From positions 18,724,001 through 18,788,000 of the forward strand of contig OY540810.1 of NCBI GenBank assembly GCA_961205875.1: a DNA stretch of 64,000 nt, in the 5' to 3' direction. Below are positions 47,157-59,734 of the stretch, piece after piece. Below the pieces are notes generated by a model. The model did not search any database and was not told the DNA's origin. It saw only the letters and a program-made list of their open reading frames with translations. The position numbers and the translations under genes are program-made. Each line of letters starts with the position of its first letter. The first letter of the stretch is position 1. This DNA is from Sialis fuliginosa. Its lineage: Eukaryota > Arthropoda > Insecta > Megaloptera > Sialidae.

Positions 47157-47700
47157 GTATATAAATATTAGTTTTCTAATGTCCTAATGTCAAAAGCATA
47201 ATACACATTCGTAGAACAACTAATTTGACAATTTGAATTTATACTCTATTTCATTTAAGAATGCAGTGGTTGCAGTGGTTTTTGACGGTAAAATGCACGG
47301 TTCGTACCGTCAAAACCCCGGCAACCACTGCATTCTTAAATGAAATAGAGTATAGTTGCATTTATTTCCAAGGCAACATGAATTAGTGAAGTATTAATTA
47401 GTATTTAAAATTCAAATTTTGAGGGTGTTTTTCACCCCTTAAATGGCTGTTTAGGCACGTACAAATAATAAATGTACCAAGTCTTATCAAAATTAGTGAG
47501 AGAATATTCGCAAAGTTTCGAATATTTCCAAACCCCCTAATCCGATTAGCACCCAAAATCAATAGGTCTGGAGTACTCACTGAGACAAACATTTTCCCCA
47601 AAAATAATTCAGATCGGTGCATTTTTACAATAGCTATCGTAAACGAAAGAAAATTCTACATCCGCACAGACACACGCACAGCTGCCATGCGGAAATTAAC
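47157..47700 (+). repeat. Family C repeat, copy 2, interrupted by a MITE
   Basis: Matches 20818-21130 and then diverges. The MITE at 47242-47352 splits the phrase that reads aatttaaatttaattgcat in copy 1. Confidence 0.7.
47242..47352. mobile_element. Tc1/mariner-type MITE, family M1 copy 2 (111 bp), TA TSD
   Basis: Ends TACTCTATTTCATTTAAG and complement, TA at 47240-47241 and 47353-47354. The host repeat (family C) is present elsewhere without the insertion, which confirms the boundaries and the TA duplication. Confidence 0.88.
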
Positions 47701-47794
47701 TTTTCTTTAAGTTTTGAATTTATTACATTCAGAATCTGTCATCTCGGACATGATTTTTCTATGGTATTACAATACTTTAATTTCTTTCAGAACA

Positions 47795-47960
47795 TGGAAG
47801 TAAAATTAATGTTTGTTTGTATGAGGCTTATAGACTCGGGATTTACTGAACCGATTTCAATGCGGTTTTCACCAATAGTTATATAATTTTTCTGTGCAGT
47901 ATCGTGGCTATTGATATTTTATGAAAACCTAAGATTTAACATCAAAACAGTAAAAAAGCT
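47795..47960 (-). repeat. Family E repeat, second copy
   Basis: Reverse complement of 43940-44105 across cgggatttactgaaccgatt, gcggttttcacc and cagtatcgtggct. Confidence 0.6.
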
Positions 47961-49163
47961 TTATCAAGTCGTGTTTTGTTTCCATTATGTCAGATATAAA
48001 AACATATTACCTATATACAGAATTCCATAATTTACGGTTTCAATATTTTATTTTATTAATTTAGGTTACTATGATCACGTCTCTTTCAAAATATATTGAC
48101 GAACAATTTGATGATTTTTGACACAATATGTTAACAATTAAATATTTTGAAATACCTATATTGATTAAAAATTGAAATATAAAGAAACCTTTCACTTCCA
48201 CGAAAGGTAAAATATCTAAATTGATTATGATTGTTGCTAATCTATTTATTTTTATTTTTTGATTTTCATAAAAATTCTAAGACGGGATCTGGTGTTTCCT
48301 GGGAGTTTGAAAATATAATTTTACACTATTTGCTTAGTAACTATTAAACGGATTTCATTGTGAATATTTTGTATAAATTCACGAAGTCGGAAAAAAACAA
48401 TTCGTGTAGGGTGGGAATGTCGGGTGAGTATGTTGGGTGGGCGTGTTGGGTTGGTATGTTGAATTATTTAATAATAATTATTTAATATTAATCCTGGTAA
48501 CATGGGTTCAATGCGCTAGTTTATTATAATTCATAGAATAAATGGAAAAAAATTAGAAAAAAATTCACACGAGGCATTTTTTTCAGTACCAGACCAATGA
48601 CTATAATTTTCACGAGATGTAATGTTCGAGACAGAGACGAGTTGTCATTTACAAAATCAGAGACGGGACTAGACGAAACACACATGCACAACTTTCGTCT
48701 CGTCTTTTCTCATGTCCTTATGTCATTTATCAGTGATATGTTATCATTTATATTTGCCTCTAATAAATAAAGTAATCTTTTCGCTTAACCCTTGTAACTG
48801 CTTATCAGAAATCAAGATGACCTCTCAATCAAAAAAGCCTACTAACTTCTAGTATATCCTAGACTAAACACGCAAATAACTTATGTCACATATTTATATA
48901 ATCATTCAATATTTATTTGAAGCACCATAATATAAATCCTTCTTATCCAGTTTTTTAAAATAAAACCTAATTTCCCTGTAGATATTTTGAATCATGTAAC
49001 ATTCAAATTAGAATATTAATAGCCCTGCAAAATTGTCACGGAAGCAATACTCGGCATGTCATATGACAAAAATTTTGAAAAGTTGTATTTCAAATACAGT
49101 ATTCACAAAACTGTTCATAGTACATACGTCCAATTCTAAAAATGTTTATAAAAAGATTCATAA
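47961..49163. other. Mixed stretch with a GAGACGAGAC-type fragment
   Basis: 48600-48715 contains gagacagagacgagttg and tcgtctcgtc, a fragment of the family also at 1310 and 56430. 48410-48460 holds gggtgggcgtgttgggttgg. No genes. Confidence 0.4.
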
Positions 49164-49361
49164 ATATTAAACCTCAACAGGCGCACTATCGCAGCTTCCC
49201 GACTCAGTAAAAGTAAAACAGTAAAGATAAATCTGAATATTAGTTTATGGAATTATAACAAGCCACTTAGTCTGTTATACGAAACTGTTACCAAAAACGA
49301 TCTCGGTTATTGTTTTATAAAATGTCAAACTCAATGTGAATTTCTCATAGACATCGGTTGA
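49164..49361 (+). pseudogene. Possible retropepsin-region fragment of an LTR retrotransposon
   Basis: A 65-codon open frame without an ATG start ends QCEFLIDIG then stop. FLIDTG is the active-site text of retroviral-type aspartic proteases of Ty3/Gypsy-like elements; here the Thr is Ile and a stop follows, so it would be dead. Preceding text (GYCFIKCQ) also fits such a context. Too short for certainty. Confidence 0.3.
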
Positions 49362-49640
49362 AAATTTATATTATGCAATACCTACTATACATTATATGAT
49401 ACACATATAGACTTAAAATTACAATTAAATTTGATTTGTTAGAGAGATGAAATACTATTAAACATTTATCAATAGGTAATTTTATAATTTCAAACAAATG
49501 ATATTTATTTTAAGATCCGAATAATACGCCACTGATTTTACGGAGCACATTTTTGCGGAGCACACTGGTAACAACACTAAGTAGCGTTATGAATCCTTGA
49601 TATTTACTTGTCTAACAATAAGATCTAAATCCTGTTATGA

Positions 49641-49762
49641 TGGTTTTACATCAAAAGAAAAAACACAAACAGTGTTTTTAAAACAATTTGTTTAAAAAAA
49701 AGTTTTTTTGCAATTTTGTCAAACAACACCGTTTTGTTTTATCTTTTTGGTGTAAAACCACC
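49641..49762. repeat. Inverted repeat, possible MITE (122 bp)
   Basis: tggttttacatcaaaag on the left and ttttggtgtaaaacca on the right. The inverted similarity continues for about 50 bp with mismatches. Confidence 0.6.
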
Positions 49763-52212
49763 GTTATTTTATAGCTATAGTTAAGTTTTCATATTAAAGA
49801 ATAGTCTTGAAAACGTAAAAAATAGTAGAAAAAAAATTAAAAATGAAAGAGATAATATAAAATTAAGATCCTAAAATAAGTTGTTTTTTCATAGACACTG
49901 ACTTTTAAAAACGCATGTTTTTGCTTTATCAATGATAAACCGCACATTTTTTCATAGTGCTCTCAAAGTTGATTTTTGTGATTTTGTTACTTCGTTGTAA
50001 TAAGTATTTATATTAATCTACAATAGTTTTTTATGGATTTATTTTTTTGGATAAAATCCTAACATCGACATTTTCTGAAACGCTGTTTCGCTATTTGATT
50101 GATAAAATACGAACCAATAAATAAGCATTCCTTTGTTTTTAATCTAGTAACATGATCGCACGATATGGGGTATGTTTTACATCCTATTGCCCGGATATAG
50201 ACGCGTGTTAGCTTATCTTTAGAAACGTTCTATTGCATGGCATCGAGAATATCAAGACCACCGGTCCGCAAACTTCTAGTTTATCATTGTTCTTTGCTAA
50301 TAAATCAAATTAGAAATGATTTTTGTTTTTCGATATTTAATTTGTGATATTACAGTTTATATATATTTCATATAAAATCTTGATATTTAAATGCAAGATC
50401 TATTGATTAATGTTTGTAGTAAAATAAATTCTGATGGTTACTTTGAGATAGGTATATTTTGATGAATAAAATTTATATGCATATAATATTATGCAAATGT
50501 GTTTAAAAAAGAAAGATATATGTAGATATATAAATATTACGTTGAATACGTGAAATTGCTGATTAGATGGAATGGTTAAAAAACTGCCTAATTCATGAAA
50601 AGTGCAAACCCGTTGCTTCATTCATGAATTAAGTAAATTATCTGCCGGTTGAGTGAATTGGGCAGTGTATGGAATTTTTTAACTGTCAACATGACAGTTG
50701 AAGAAATAATTTTGCTATTTATGCCAAAAGCTTGATTTATTTAAGAAAGATTTTTATTTATTTGATTTTTTTATATAACTAATATACCATATTGATGTGA
50801 ACTAAATTTATAAACTAAACTCTCTGGGAACTATTGTTTTTAATTGTACATATTTCAGGATTTGGTGGAAGTATTTCAACAATAATGAAACCATTTTAAC
50901 AATAAGTAACTTTATAATTTATATTTTAAATTAATTAAATATTCAAAATTATAGAAATATTTATTTAATGGTTACTTTGTTTTCATATAAATGGCAGTTA
51001 TATGCTATATGGTACATAATGGAAATAAAACACGACTTGATATCTTATAACTCAAATATTTTTCGAGATTTCGATATTGCGTGCAAAGCATTATTTGGGG
51101 TACACTTTTCTCTATTATAACTTAAAATTTCATTTAAACACATCGGTCGTACGGAACTCGACATTTTAGGCGTGGTTTCCAAACTCAACGTCACTAAATG
51201 ATTTTTTCGCGGGCTCTATTTCAATAACTTTTTATGATACATAACTTACAAAAACAATATTTTGCTGGAAATTTTATGAGTTTTTAGATTTATAAAACCT
51301 ATTTTATGCTAAAACTGACAGCCCCAGTGGTATTCCCAAATAACTGATATTAAACAGCTTTGTAAACTCCTAGAAAGTTAGGTACCTCCTTCGAAGGGGG
51401 AGAGGAGTTATTGCCATGTTCCATATATATCAAAATCTACCAATTTCTTGAAAAAAATGTAGTCCGTAATTTTTTCCTAGCTCAAATCTTCTGATGACTG
51501 GACTATGATAAATAAAATGTATTTTTTGGTCATAAACGAAAAATTCGGTAGTTTGAACAAATAACCACATTTAAATTATTGATATTTTAAACCCAAAACG
51601 GCTTAAATTTAAATACATAAAAAAATGTAATTACATAGTTCAATATAAAATGTTCCGGAAGTATTAGTTTCACGTTAGAGTTTCCGCTTGACTATAAATC
51701 ATCCAAGTGCCGACGAATCGTGTATGTCCGCTGTGTCGCGTGCGATTGAACAAGCCCGCGGGGGAGCGTGCGAACGTACTGGATTAGATGTAAATTCAGT
51801 GAGTATGTCCATATTTTTGATATAATGTAACAACATGTGTCTTATTGACCAATCAAGATATTTATAAATATAAATAAAATAATAAGTTTTTAATGTTATA
51901 ATTGCTGAACTAAAATAAAATTCCATTAATAATTTAATAAAATTATATTATATAAGTGCCATTATTAATGGTGATTCTTGGTAAATTTTATAAAAAACCA
52001 GTTGGGTTAACAGACGTAGGCCAGTTGGATCTACCATACAAACTTTCCATAGTTTTGATAAACCTATAGGTATCTAAATTAATAAATGGGACGTTACAGG
52101 TTAATTTACAACCAATACAAAAAACCTTACCAACGAGGATTTTAAGCAAAATACTTTATATGTAAATTCTTCTTGGGCGGAGCTACAGCTACTTAAAAAA
52201 GTATTAGTTTTT
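49763..52212. other. 2.4-kb stretch without recognised genes; GC-richer patches at 50150-50290 and 51690-51795
   Basis: The second patch has tataaatc at about 51692 and a donor-like gtgagtatg at 51798, and could be a promoter or first exon. The rest is AT-rich. Confidence 0.3.
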
Positions 52213-52487
52213 ATTTAATATCTGGAGAACTTATTGTGCAATTTGTTAATCGCTTGCGTATTGAGAAGTGTTATCGATTTTCAGTATCAAATAATAATTC
52301 TTTAGCTCAGGGATGCATGGGATAACCGAGCCTTTCCATTTTTATCTTGTATTTTTTTGTTATTTATTTATCTCATACACCTCTGTGCTGAATAATTATT
52401 ATTTTACTGAAAATAGATAACACTTATCAATACGCAAACGATTATCTTTCATCATTTTATCAATGGGTTCTCCAAATATTAAAAATA
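52213..52487. mobile_element. Foldback/MITE (275 bp)
   Basis: Left arm tggagaacttattg, cgcttgcgtattgagaagtg, ttatcgattttcagta. The right arm is the complement with mismatches. Arms of about 105 bp, spacer about 60 bp. Confidence 0.75.
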
Positions 52488-53283
52488 TAATAAAATTACT
52501 TTCGAGTTTCCAATAAATATTTTAATGAATATTCATTTAGCTTGGTCGTATAGCTTTTAAGATCATAGAAAACAGACAATCAAATTTACAATTTCTACTT
52601 CTTTATAATATAAAATTATAGAATATATTATAAAAGGGAATTTAAACATTTACTTAAAAAATTTAAACAAAATTGATAATATAATTGACCTAATTTATAA
52701 CCAGTAAGTAATTATATTATTGCAGAGTTAATTTTTTATAATTAGTTATTTGAATGCAAAAAATATAAATAAACATAATTAGCAGATATTATTTTACGAA
52801 ATTTGGCATGCAAGTTTTTAATTATTTACTTTCGAATCTTGTATAATTTTAATATGTAAAATCTCAGCATTGTTTTATGTAAATAAATTAATAAATAAAC
52901 AATTATTTATATAAAAAATGGAAACATAAATAATTAAAACAACGCAACTAAACATCTATTACAACATTTAGATAATATTTTACTTTTATTAATCTACTTG
53001 AGGATGTTCATAAATTTATCGCCGTATTAAAATAGTCGTTAAAGTTTATCGTGACTAATAAAAACAATATTAAAACAAATAAAAAATATATTAGGCACGC
53101 TATTAATACGACTCCCAGACTTTGCTGATGTGTCTTTATTAAATGCATATTGTATTACATTGTTTTAATTAGATAAAAATTAAACAATTAAAGAAAATCG
53201 TATCAGAGACTCCATTTTATTTATTGTTTTGTATTTTATGGAGAACTATTTTTAATTTTTGCATATAGGTTTAATTTTTCCAG
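52488..53283. other. AT-rich stretch, no feature seen
   Basis: Nothing recognised. Confidence 0.45.
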
Positions 53284-53441
53284 GATCGGTTCAATGCAAT
53301 CAAGCGTTAAATGAAGCATTGCCGTGTGTTCTTCTTCTTCTTCATAACGTAGAATGTCTGCTGGTTGTTACCTTTTCAGACAGCTCATTTTTGTCGTGTG
53401 TTATTAGGCACATGACAAACGTATTCTTAACCAATTGTTGA
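53284..53441 (+). other. Weak candidate terminal exon
   Basis: An acceptor-like tttaatttttccAG (AG 53282-53283) is followed by 52 open codons and a TGA at 53439-53441. Content (NQALNEALPCVLLLLHN) is not recognised. Could be chance. Confidence 0.15.
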
Positions 53442-53489
53442 TAGCTGAAAAACTTCTCTACTCCTCAGACGAATTTTGCTCTAATTGTA

Positions 53490-54372
53490 TTGGGTTGTCG
53501 GAAAAGTCATGACGCATTTTTTCTATGTATTTCAGTCATTTATTTATGAAAAAAAAAAACAGATCAATAAATAATATATCGTCGGGTTACTGCAAAAACC
53601 AGATAAGTCACATTTTATAGTTTCTATGATATCTGGTTCTAATTGGTTAAATTTTGGTCAAAGTGGACTTTACCTTATTTTTGCACATGCGTACTACGTA
53701 GTTAAAATTTTTAAGTGTAGAAATGTACTTAAATGAATTAAACAAAAAAATGTAAATAGTCGAGTTATCTGGTTTTTGCAGTAACACGACGATATATTGT
53801 CTGTTTTTGCGATAACCTCTTGCCATTTTTCAGTGATTTTTATAATTCCTAGATTAATTTTTTTTTTATTCGTAATAACGTGATGAAACACCACTTCTTT
53901 ACAATTAACAAGCTCTGGACGTTTCTGGATGATGGATTCATCCAAACAGTCGACAGTACACATTCAAATTGATTGTTTGGTTGCTTGGTAGGAGCTCGAA
54001 AAAAACACCATTGAAATCCTATTACCTGACCGAGGAATATCGTTGAGATCAAAATCACCAGTAAGAATTTTTTTAAACCATCGATATCACTGACGTTCTT
54101 GTAGAACGGAGCATTGTCACCGTAAACTTTACGCAACTTTGCACAAGCTTGACGCGTGTTTTCCCCTTTACGGAGGTAAAACTTAAATTAAATATGGCGA
54201 AAATGCACAGTTTGGTCTTCCATCTTACCCATGTTGTAAAATCTCCAAAACTCAACTAAATTGACTCATTTTTTTAAAATGAAGCTAGAACGATCAACTA
54301 TCAAATAACATAGCTGCGAATGACTCTAGTACCTCATGCCAAAAATGTGTTATGACTTTTCCAACAACCTGA
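53490..54372 (-). mobile_element. Decayed mariner element with a deleted transposase, minus strand
   Basis: Ends TTGGGTTGTCGGAAAAGTC and the complementary GACTTTTCCAACAACC, with TA outside. Minus-strand fragments fit a mariner transposase: RKGENTRQACAKLRKVYGD near the N-terminus, FKKILTGDFDLNDIPRSG, then after a large deletion RPELVNCKEVVFHH and IKITEKWQEVIAKTDN near the C-terminus. The catalytic core between these is mostly missing. There are frame changes. A MITE is inserted near the C-terminal end. Confidence 0.88.
53577..53794. mobile_element. MITE nested in the mariner (218 bp), TA TSD
   Basis: Terminal repeats TATCGTCGGGTTACTGC and complement continue through aaaaaccagataa. TA lies at both edges. 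The mariner sequence resumes on each side, so the order of events is mariner first, MITE second. Confidence 0.85.
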
Positions 54373-55672
54373 TAAATGCCAGCCACCAACGACCTTAGAA
54401 TCGATCCATGCTGATTCCGAATCCTCTCTGCCTTAAGATACTTGATCGTGTGCATTTTTATCGACTAGAAATTAAAATTTTACCCAATTTGTATCTATTC
54501 GAGAAATGAAACCTCTCAAAATAAAATATATTTTTGTTTTAAGTTTTCTAAAGGTAAATTATTAATGCAGGCAGTGGAGCGTTATAACTCCATGGGCACT
54601 CGGGCCTCAGGCTTTATATTTAAGGGACCCATGTACAGTGTAGAATTCGACATTTTTTTCGTGGGAAAATCCCCCCCCCCCAGGTAAACTCTTCATCATT
54701 TCCATTTTTAAGTGAATTAAAATAAAAAATATTTAAACCTTACGACATGTCAAAATATATTTCATACTATCAATAAGAATATATCAGCCATTACGTAGGT
54801 ATTATTTTCAAATTTATATACCTATATCATAATAGCCTTAATTAAAATACTGCCTTTCTTATAAGATTTAGGTATATATTATACAGGTATTACCAAATAG
54901 TAGGTGCACTATTATTTTTAAATGAAATTAATATATTATTGCAGGAGACAAGGAATTTTAGCCATAAAGATCAACAATAATTTGTTTTCAGAATTAAAAT
55001 ATCAAAATTTATTTGGTATTATAAATCAATTATCGCACCTTTAATCAATCTTAAAAAGTCGAATTTAAAAATTGTTTACAAAGAAATATTATAGTATACA
55101 AAAAGATAGTTGCATCGCCTTAATGCGTATTTAATTACACTGATTTGAGCTCAAATGACGACAATCCATACACTTTGTGACATATAATTACAGATATTAA
55201 TAAGCGTTACGTAAGAATCACAACATCGTCGATAATTCTTATCTTGCGGAGATCGGTCAAACGGAAAGTGTTAATTGAATATCACGGCCAACGTTCAATC
55301 TCTTACACAAAAGATGTATAAATGTCATAGAAACCTTCAAATTATAAGTTTTTCGCAGCTAATTTCTTCTATTAAAAATAAGGTTAGTTATTATTTTACT
55401 TCTATATTCACAAAGAAATGGTATTTAGGGTAGAAAAATCGTGTCCAGGTTAAGGTCAGATTCAAATTATACAAACCTTCTAAATGTAAAGAAAAGGTAT
55501 TTTCTATATGGTGATTCGGCATGTCTGTCTGTCGGTAGAATTTTCTTACATTCACGATAACTTCTGTAAAAATGTACCGATTAAATAATAATATCAAGTA
55601 GTATCTTACGTTTTTTATACAAGCGTTTCAAAACGCGCGTTAACAGCGCTGAAAAGTTCTACAGAGCAGGTA
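54373..55672. other. Stretch without recognised genes
   Basis: 54670-54681 is a run of C. 54560-54690 looks like a decayed repeat end. The rest is AT-rich. Confidence 0.4.
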
Positions 55673-56065
55673 CAGTCGCCTGCATTAATGGTCTTGCAGT
55701 TTGTATTCATTTTCGTTTATCACAAACTTAGTAGGCTCCTCCCATTTGATTATTATAATATTTAAATCATTTCTCCATGTATCAAACAAAGAGAGATATT
55801 TTGAAATTCATTTGCTAGATAAAGAAGTACTCTTCGTTTATAATAGGTACTCATATATATATTTGTGCAATTAAATTATTATGTAATCTATTGAAAATTG
55901 TATACGTAAATTTTGTGCCAATAAATATTTGATATTCCGAATTTTAGTATTTAAATATATTAAACTTGATAGAAAAAGATAACCGATGATGTTTGTCTTT
56001 AAATTTGGAATCTGTTGTAAGTGATTCTAGCCTTTAGGGTGCCAGACGAGTTCTGCAGGCGACTG
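55673..56065. mobile_element. MITE (393 bp) with short TIRs and TA TSD
   Basis: Ends CAGTCGCCTGCA and TGCAGGCGACTG, both flanked by TA (55671-55672, 56066-56067). The interior is AT-rich, non-coding. Fits a Tc1/mariner/pogo-type non-autonomous element. Confidence 0.8.
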
Positions 56066-56152
56066 TACATATACAAGCTGCGTATGTATCGCGTAAACGC
56101 GCGTCATCTGCTAGTATAAAAGACGTAATTAGTGAGTTTAAGCCCTTCTTCC

Positions 56153-56349
56153 CTTGGGTTGCATAAAGCAAAATTTATCATGATTAGTTAATCAGTTGTT
56201 TTCAAATCATTATTACGTCAATTCTAAAAAAACAATAACGGTTATGATAAATTTTATAAGGTAAAAAATTATCATATTTAGTGAATTGTTCATTTCCAAA
56301 TTGAGATTAAGTTAAGAATCGTGGTTAATTTTGCTTTATGCAACCCAAG
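56153..56349. mobile_element. MITE/foldback (197 bp)
   Basis: Inverted ends cttgggttgcataaagc and its complement, extending through aaaattta-catgattag with mismatches. Confidence 0.75.
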
Positions 56350-56409
56350 GTTAGAGTTACTAATTAATTTACATTTAATAACATTAATTGCCTCGCCCAT
56401 TTTTGTCAA

Positions 56410-56640
56410 TCTCGTCTGAGCGTTAGGGGTATACTAAAGATGAGACGAGAGTCAGGATAGTCTCGTCTCGATTCGGTTTTTGGAACAAATTTTTCGTCTT
56501 GGTTTTGAGTTTTACAACTGACAATCTCGTTCAGTGAAAATTTAATCCAACTCCTCTCGAAATAAATCTAAGCCGGTCTCTTTTCGTACACGTGATCGAG
56601 ATCGAGACCGACGGCGTGCTGCCCTAATCTAAATGAGAAG
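56410..56640. repeat. GAGACGAGAC-type dispersed fragment
   Basis: Holds gatgagacgagagtc, tctcgtctcgattcgg and gatcgagatcgagaccg. Related fragments are at 1310-1380 and 48600-48715. Confidence 0.5.
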
Positions 56641-56641
56641 A

Positions 56642-58236
56642 AAAAACATCTGCCAAGTAAATGCACAGTGCTTCCTCGAGCTAAATTCACCAGAGGTAGT
56701 TAATTATTCAACAATTTAAACAAAAACCGATAGTGTTATATAAATTGCCTGGAATTGGTTATTAACCATTTAATTTTTATACAATTTTACTAAAAAATAT
56801 TAGTTCGAAATTTTTCTTAAAACGCACCTGAATATTTTTACATATATTTTTAATTTTTTGACAATTTCAATCTAAATCTAAATTTATGCAAATGTAAAAC
56901 GCTAAAATGACATTTAAAACGTCAAAATGACATTTAATATGTCCAAACAAATATCAATTTAAAAAAACAAAACACAATTTTAAAAAAAAATTTGATAAAT
57001 CTTTGTAGACCCATATTATAGGAAATTTAATGCTCTACAAAAAAATTCTATAAAATTTTCACGTAACATGTGTCGTTCTTGAGATATCTTGAAAAAATAA
57101 ATATTTTGGGGTGTCACCCCTCCCCCTTACACACGATTTTGATGATTTTTAAATGGGACCGTCCTCAAATCAGACCCAACCATCCGACCAAGTTTCAATA
57201 ATATCGTTTTAGTGGTTCATGAATTATGCGTGTGACAAGGATTCAGGGACAGACGGACACACGGACGGACAGACAGACAGACAGACACGGAACGAAAAGT
57301 GTTTGTCTTGACGTGAAACGGAAAGATAAATTTTAAATTTTGAAATCGGAGAACATTTTTGCTTCCTCGCAATATCGAAGATACGAGAAGCTATATATGT
57401 GATCGTTTCAGATTGAGACAAAAAAAAAGTTCTCCAATTTCAAAATTTTAAATTGATTTATCCGTTTCACGTCAAGACAAACACTTTTCGTTCCATCTGT
57501 CTGTCTGTCCGTGTGTCCGTCCGTCCGTCCGTCCGTCCGTCTGTCCCCTGAATCCTTGTCACACGCATAACTCATGAACCACTAAACCGATATTATTGAA
57601 ACTTGGTCGGATGGTTGGGTCTGATTTGAAGATGGTCCCATTTCAAAATCATCAAATCGTGTGTAAGGGGGAGGGGTGACACCCCAAAATATTTATTTTT
57701 TCAAGATATCTCAAGAACGACACATGTTACGAGAAAATTTTATAGAATATTTTTTGTAGAGCATTAAATTTTCTATAATATGGGTCTACTACGTTTGCTG
57801 TAAAATATTCCCTTACAATGATTTATCTCAATTTATTTTTAAAATTCGTGTTTTATTTTTCTAAATTGATATTTGATTGGATATATTAAATGTCATTTTG
57901 ACGTTTAAAATGTCATTTTGGCGTTTTAAATGTCACTTTGACGTTTTAAATGTCATTTTGACATTTGCATAAATTTAGATTTAGATTGAAATTGTCAAAA
58001 AATTAAAAATATATGAAAAAATATTCAGATGCGTTTTAAGAAAAATTTCGAACTAAGATTTTTTAGTAAGATTTGTATAAAAATTAAATGGTAACCAATG
58101 CCAGAGAATTTATCTGAACACTATCGGTTTTAGTGAATTTAGTACGAGGAAGCACTGTGCATTTACTTGGCAGATGTTTTTTGTCTCATTCTAGAACGAT
58201 CACAAAGCTTCTCGTATCTTCGATATTGCGAGGAAG
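56642..58236 (+). mobile_element. Family A element interrupted by an inverted family A element
   Basis: A plus-strand copy runs 56642-57358 and resumes at about 58180-58236 with its own 3' end (gtctcattctagaacg ... gatattgcgaggaag). A nearly complete minus-strand copy, 57360-58181, sits in the T-run between the two parts. The inner copy has a (GTCC)n tract at 57515-57540. The outer copy has a short GGAC tract at 57250-57290. Confidence 0.8.
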
Positions 58237-58855
58237 TAATAAATTAAATGATCCAAAATCAGTGTGGATCATCCATTCATTTTTATAATTGAAGAAAATT
58301 GCTAAAAGATAACATCAACGCTAATTGACGTTTTGCTGTGTTTATGCAGAAATGTAATGCACCCTTAGCATTTTTTCAGTTTTGGATTACGCCCTTTTAA
58401 ATAAAAATGTCACTGACCCCTGTTTTACTCCTTCGATATGCTATATTACCATGTTTTTTTCTATATTCACTTGATATATGAAACATTAACCTCTTGAAGT
58501 ACTAAGAGACCAAAGTATAGGTATACCCATAATCCATCTAGATTCTAGAACAATATACCAAAAAAAATATTGCTAATTTTGCAGGAGCTATTTATACTTC
58601 ACATTGACTACAATGTAATTTACATTTAAAAAAGAAAGATAAATATTCCACGTTACATATTTTAATATAAATTCAAAAACTAATAAACTTGCATACTGAT
58701 TTTTAATTTATTGTTCTTTAAAAAATAATGTTACGCTCTTATAATAATTATTAAAAGCATATTCTATTTCTCTCTATCCAATATATCAGTATTTCTGATA
58801 TTTGAATAATATAATATGTATATGTGTATATAATTGGTGTGTAGACATATGCCGA
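58237..58855. other. AT-rich stretch, no feature seen
   Basis: Nothing recognised. Confidence 0.4.
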
Positions 58856-59030
58856 TGTAGCTACCTGGCTGCCGAGGGGCGAGTGGGGCGAGAGGGTGCA
58901 TGTAGAGGCTGACATCTCGATTGGTTTATAGACGTGATGAGGAACAAATTATTGCGGCTGCCGCGCGGGGGCGCCCCGCCGACTCGTGTGTACATTGTGA
59001 GTGCGCCCTGTGTGCAGGAATCTGCCCAAA
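58856..59030. promoter_or_regulatory. GC-rich island, candidate regulatory or promoter block
   Basis: About 175 bp of GC-rich DNA (ggctgccgaggggcgagtgg; ctgccgcgcgggggcgcccc) in a strongly AT-rich setting, with sharp edges. No repeat copy elsewhere in the window, no TIR and no long open frame. A conserved element, a promoter CpG-like block or a foreign fragment are all possible. Confidence 0.3.
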
Positions 59031-59734
59031 GTCGCATTTACACTATAACGAATTACTTTATGATTCAAATATTTTTAACTAATTTTAAAGATCATACTTC
59101 TGGTGTACCATAATAAAAATTTAAATAAGTATTGCATTTCAGATTGTAACTAAAAATGGACCACATAACTTGCGTATAACATATATCATTAAGAAATTTC
59201 ATTATATATATATATGTCTATATAATTCATTTGAAACTTGGAACATGTTTTTATTTTTTTCATTAAAGAAGTTTTTTAATAATAAATATGGGTTCTACTT
59301 TTTCAGTTGTTTCATATATGGTATATCATGCCAACCACCTGCAAAAAGCTGTTTTGAGAAAACAGTGCTTAATGTTTTCGCGCCCTAAATCATGAAACTA
59401 CGTTCTAAGTCATTTAAGGGCTTCTGAGGAATTCTAAGGATGTAGGTTGACGTGTATCGATATGTTAGGTCATAACATAATAACATTTTACCTGTAATTC
59501 GTTTGATTGATTTATTCGTGGTATATTTTTATTTGTTCGAGAATTACTTTAAAAATGATAATTTAACAATAGTATTATATATGTATTAATAATATAAAGA
59601 TTCACTTTAAGTTTTCAAATTGTTCTTCTGAAAAATCCTAAGTTCTAACAGCATCAATATCAATTCAGTAATAACTGTGTGAATTTATAATTTTTTATTT
59701 ATGAAAAAGTATGTTTTCCATGCTTGAAACTGAC
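59031..59734. other. AT-rich stretch; AATAAA at 59694-59699 (minus)
   Basis: Contains a minus-strand AATAAA about 36 bases beyond the stop of the candidate exon at 59735-59874. Otherwise nothing. Confidence 0.35.

Noticed and set aside
51489-51515. CTGATGA at about 51490
   Set aside because: Followed by ctggactatg with no GAAA or stem.
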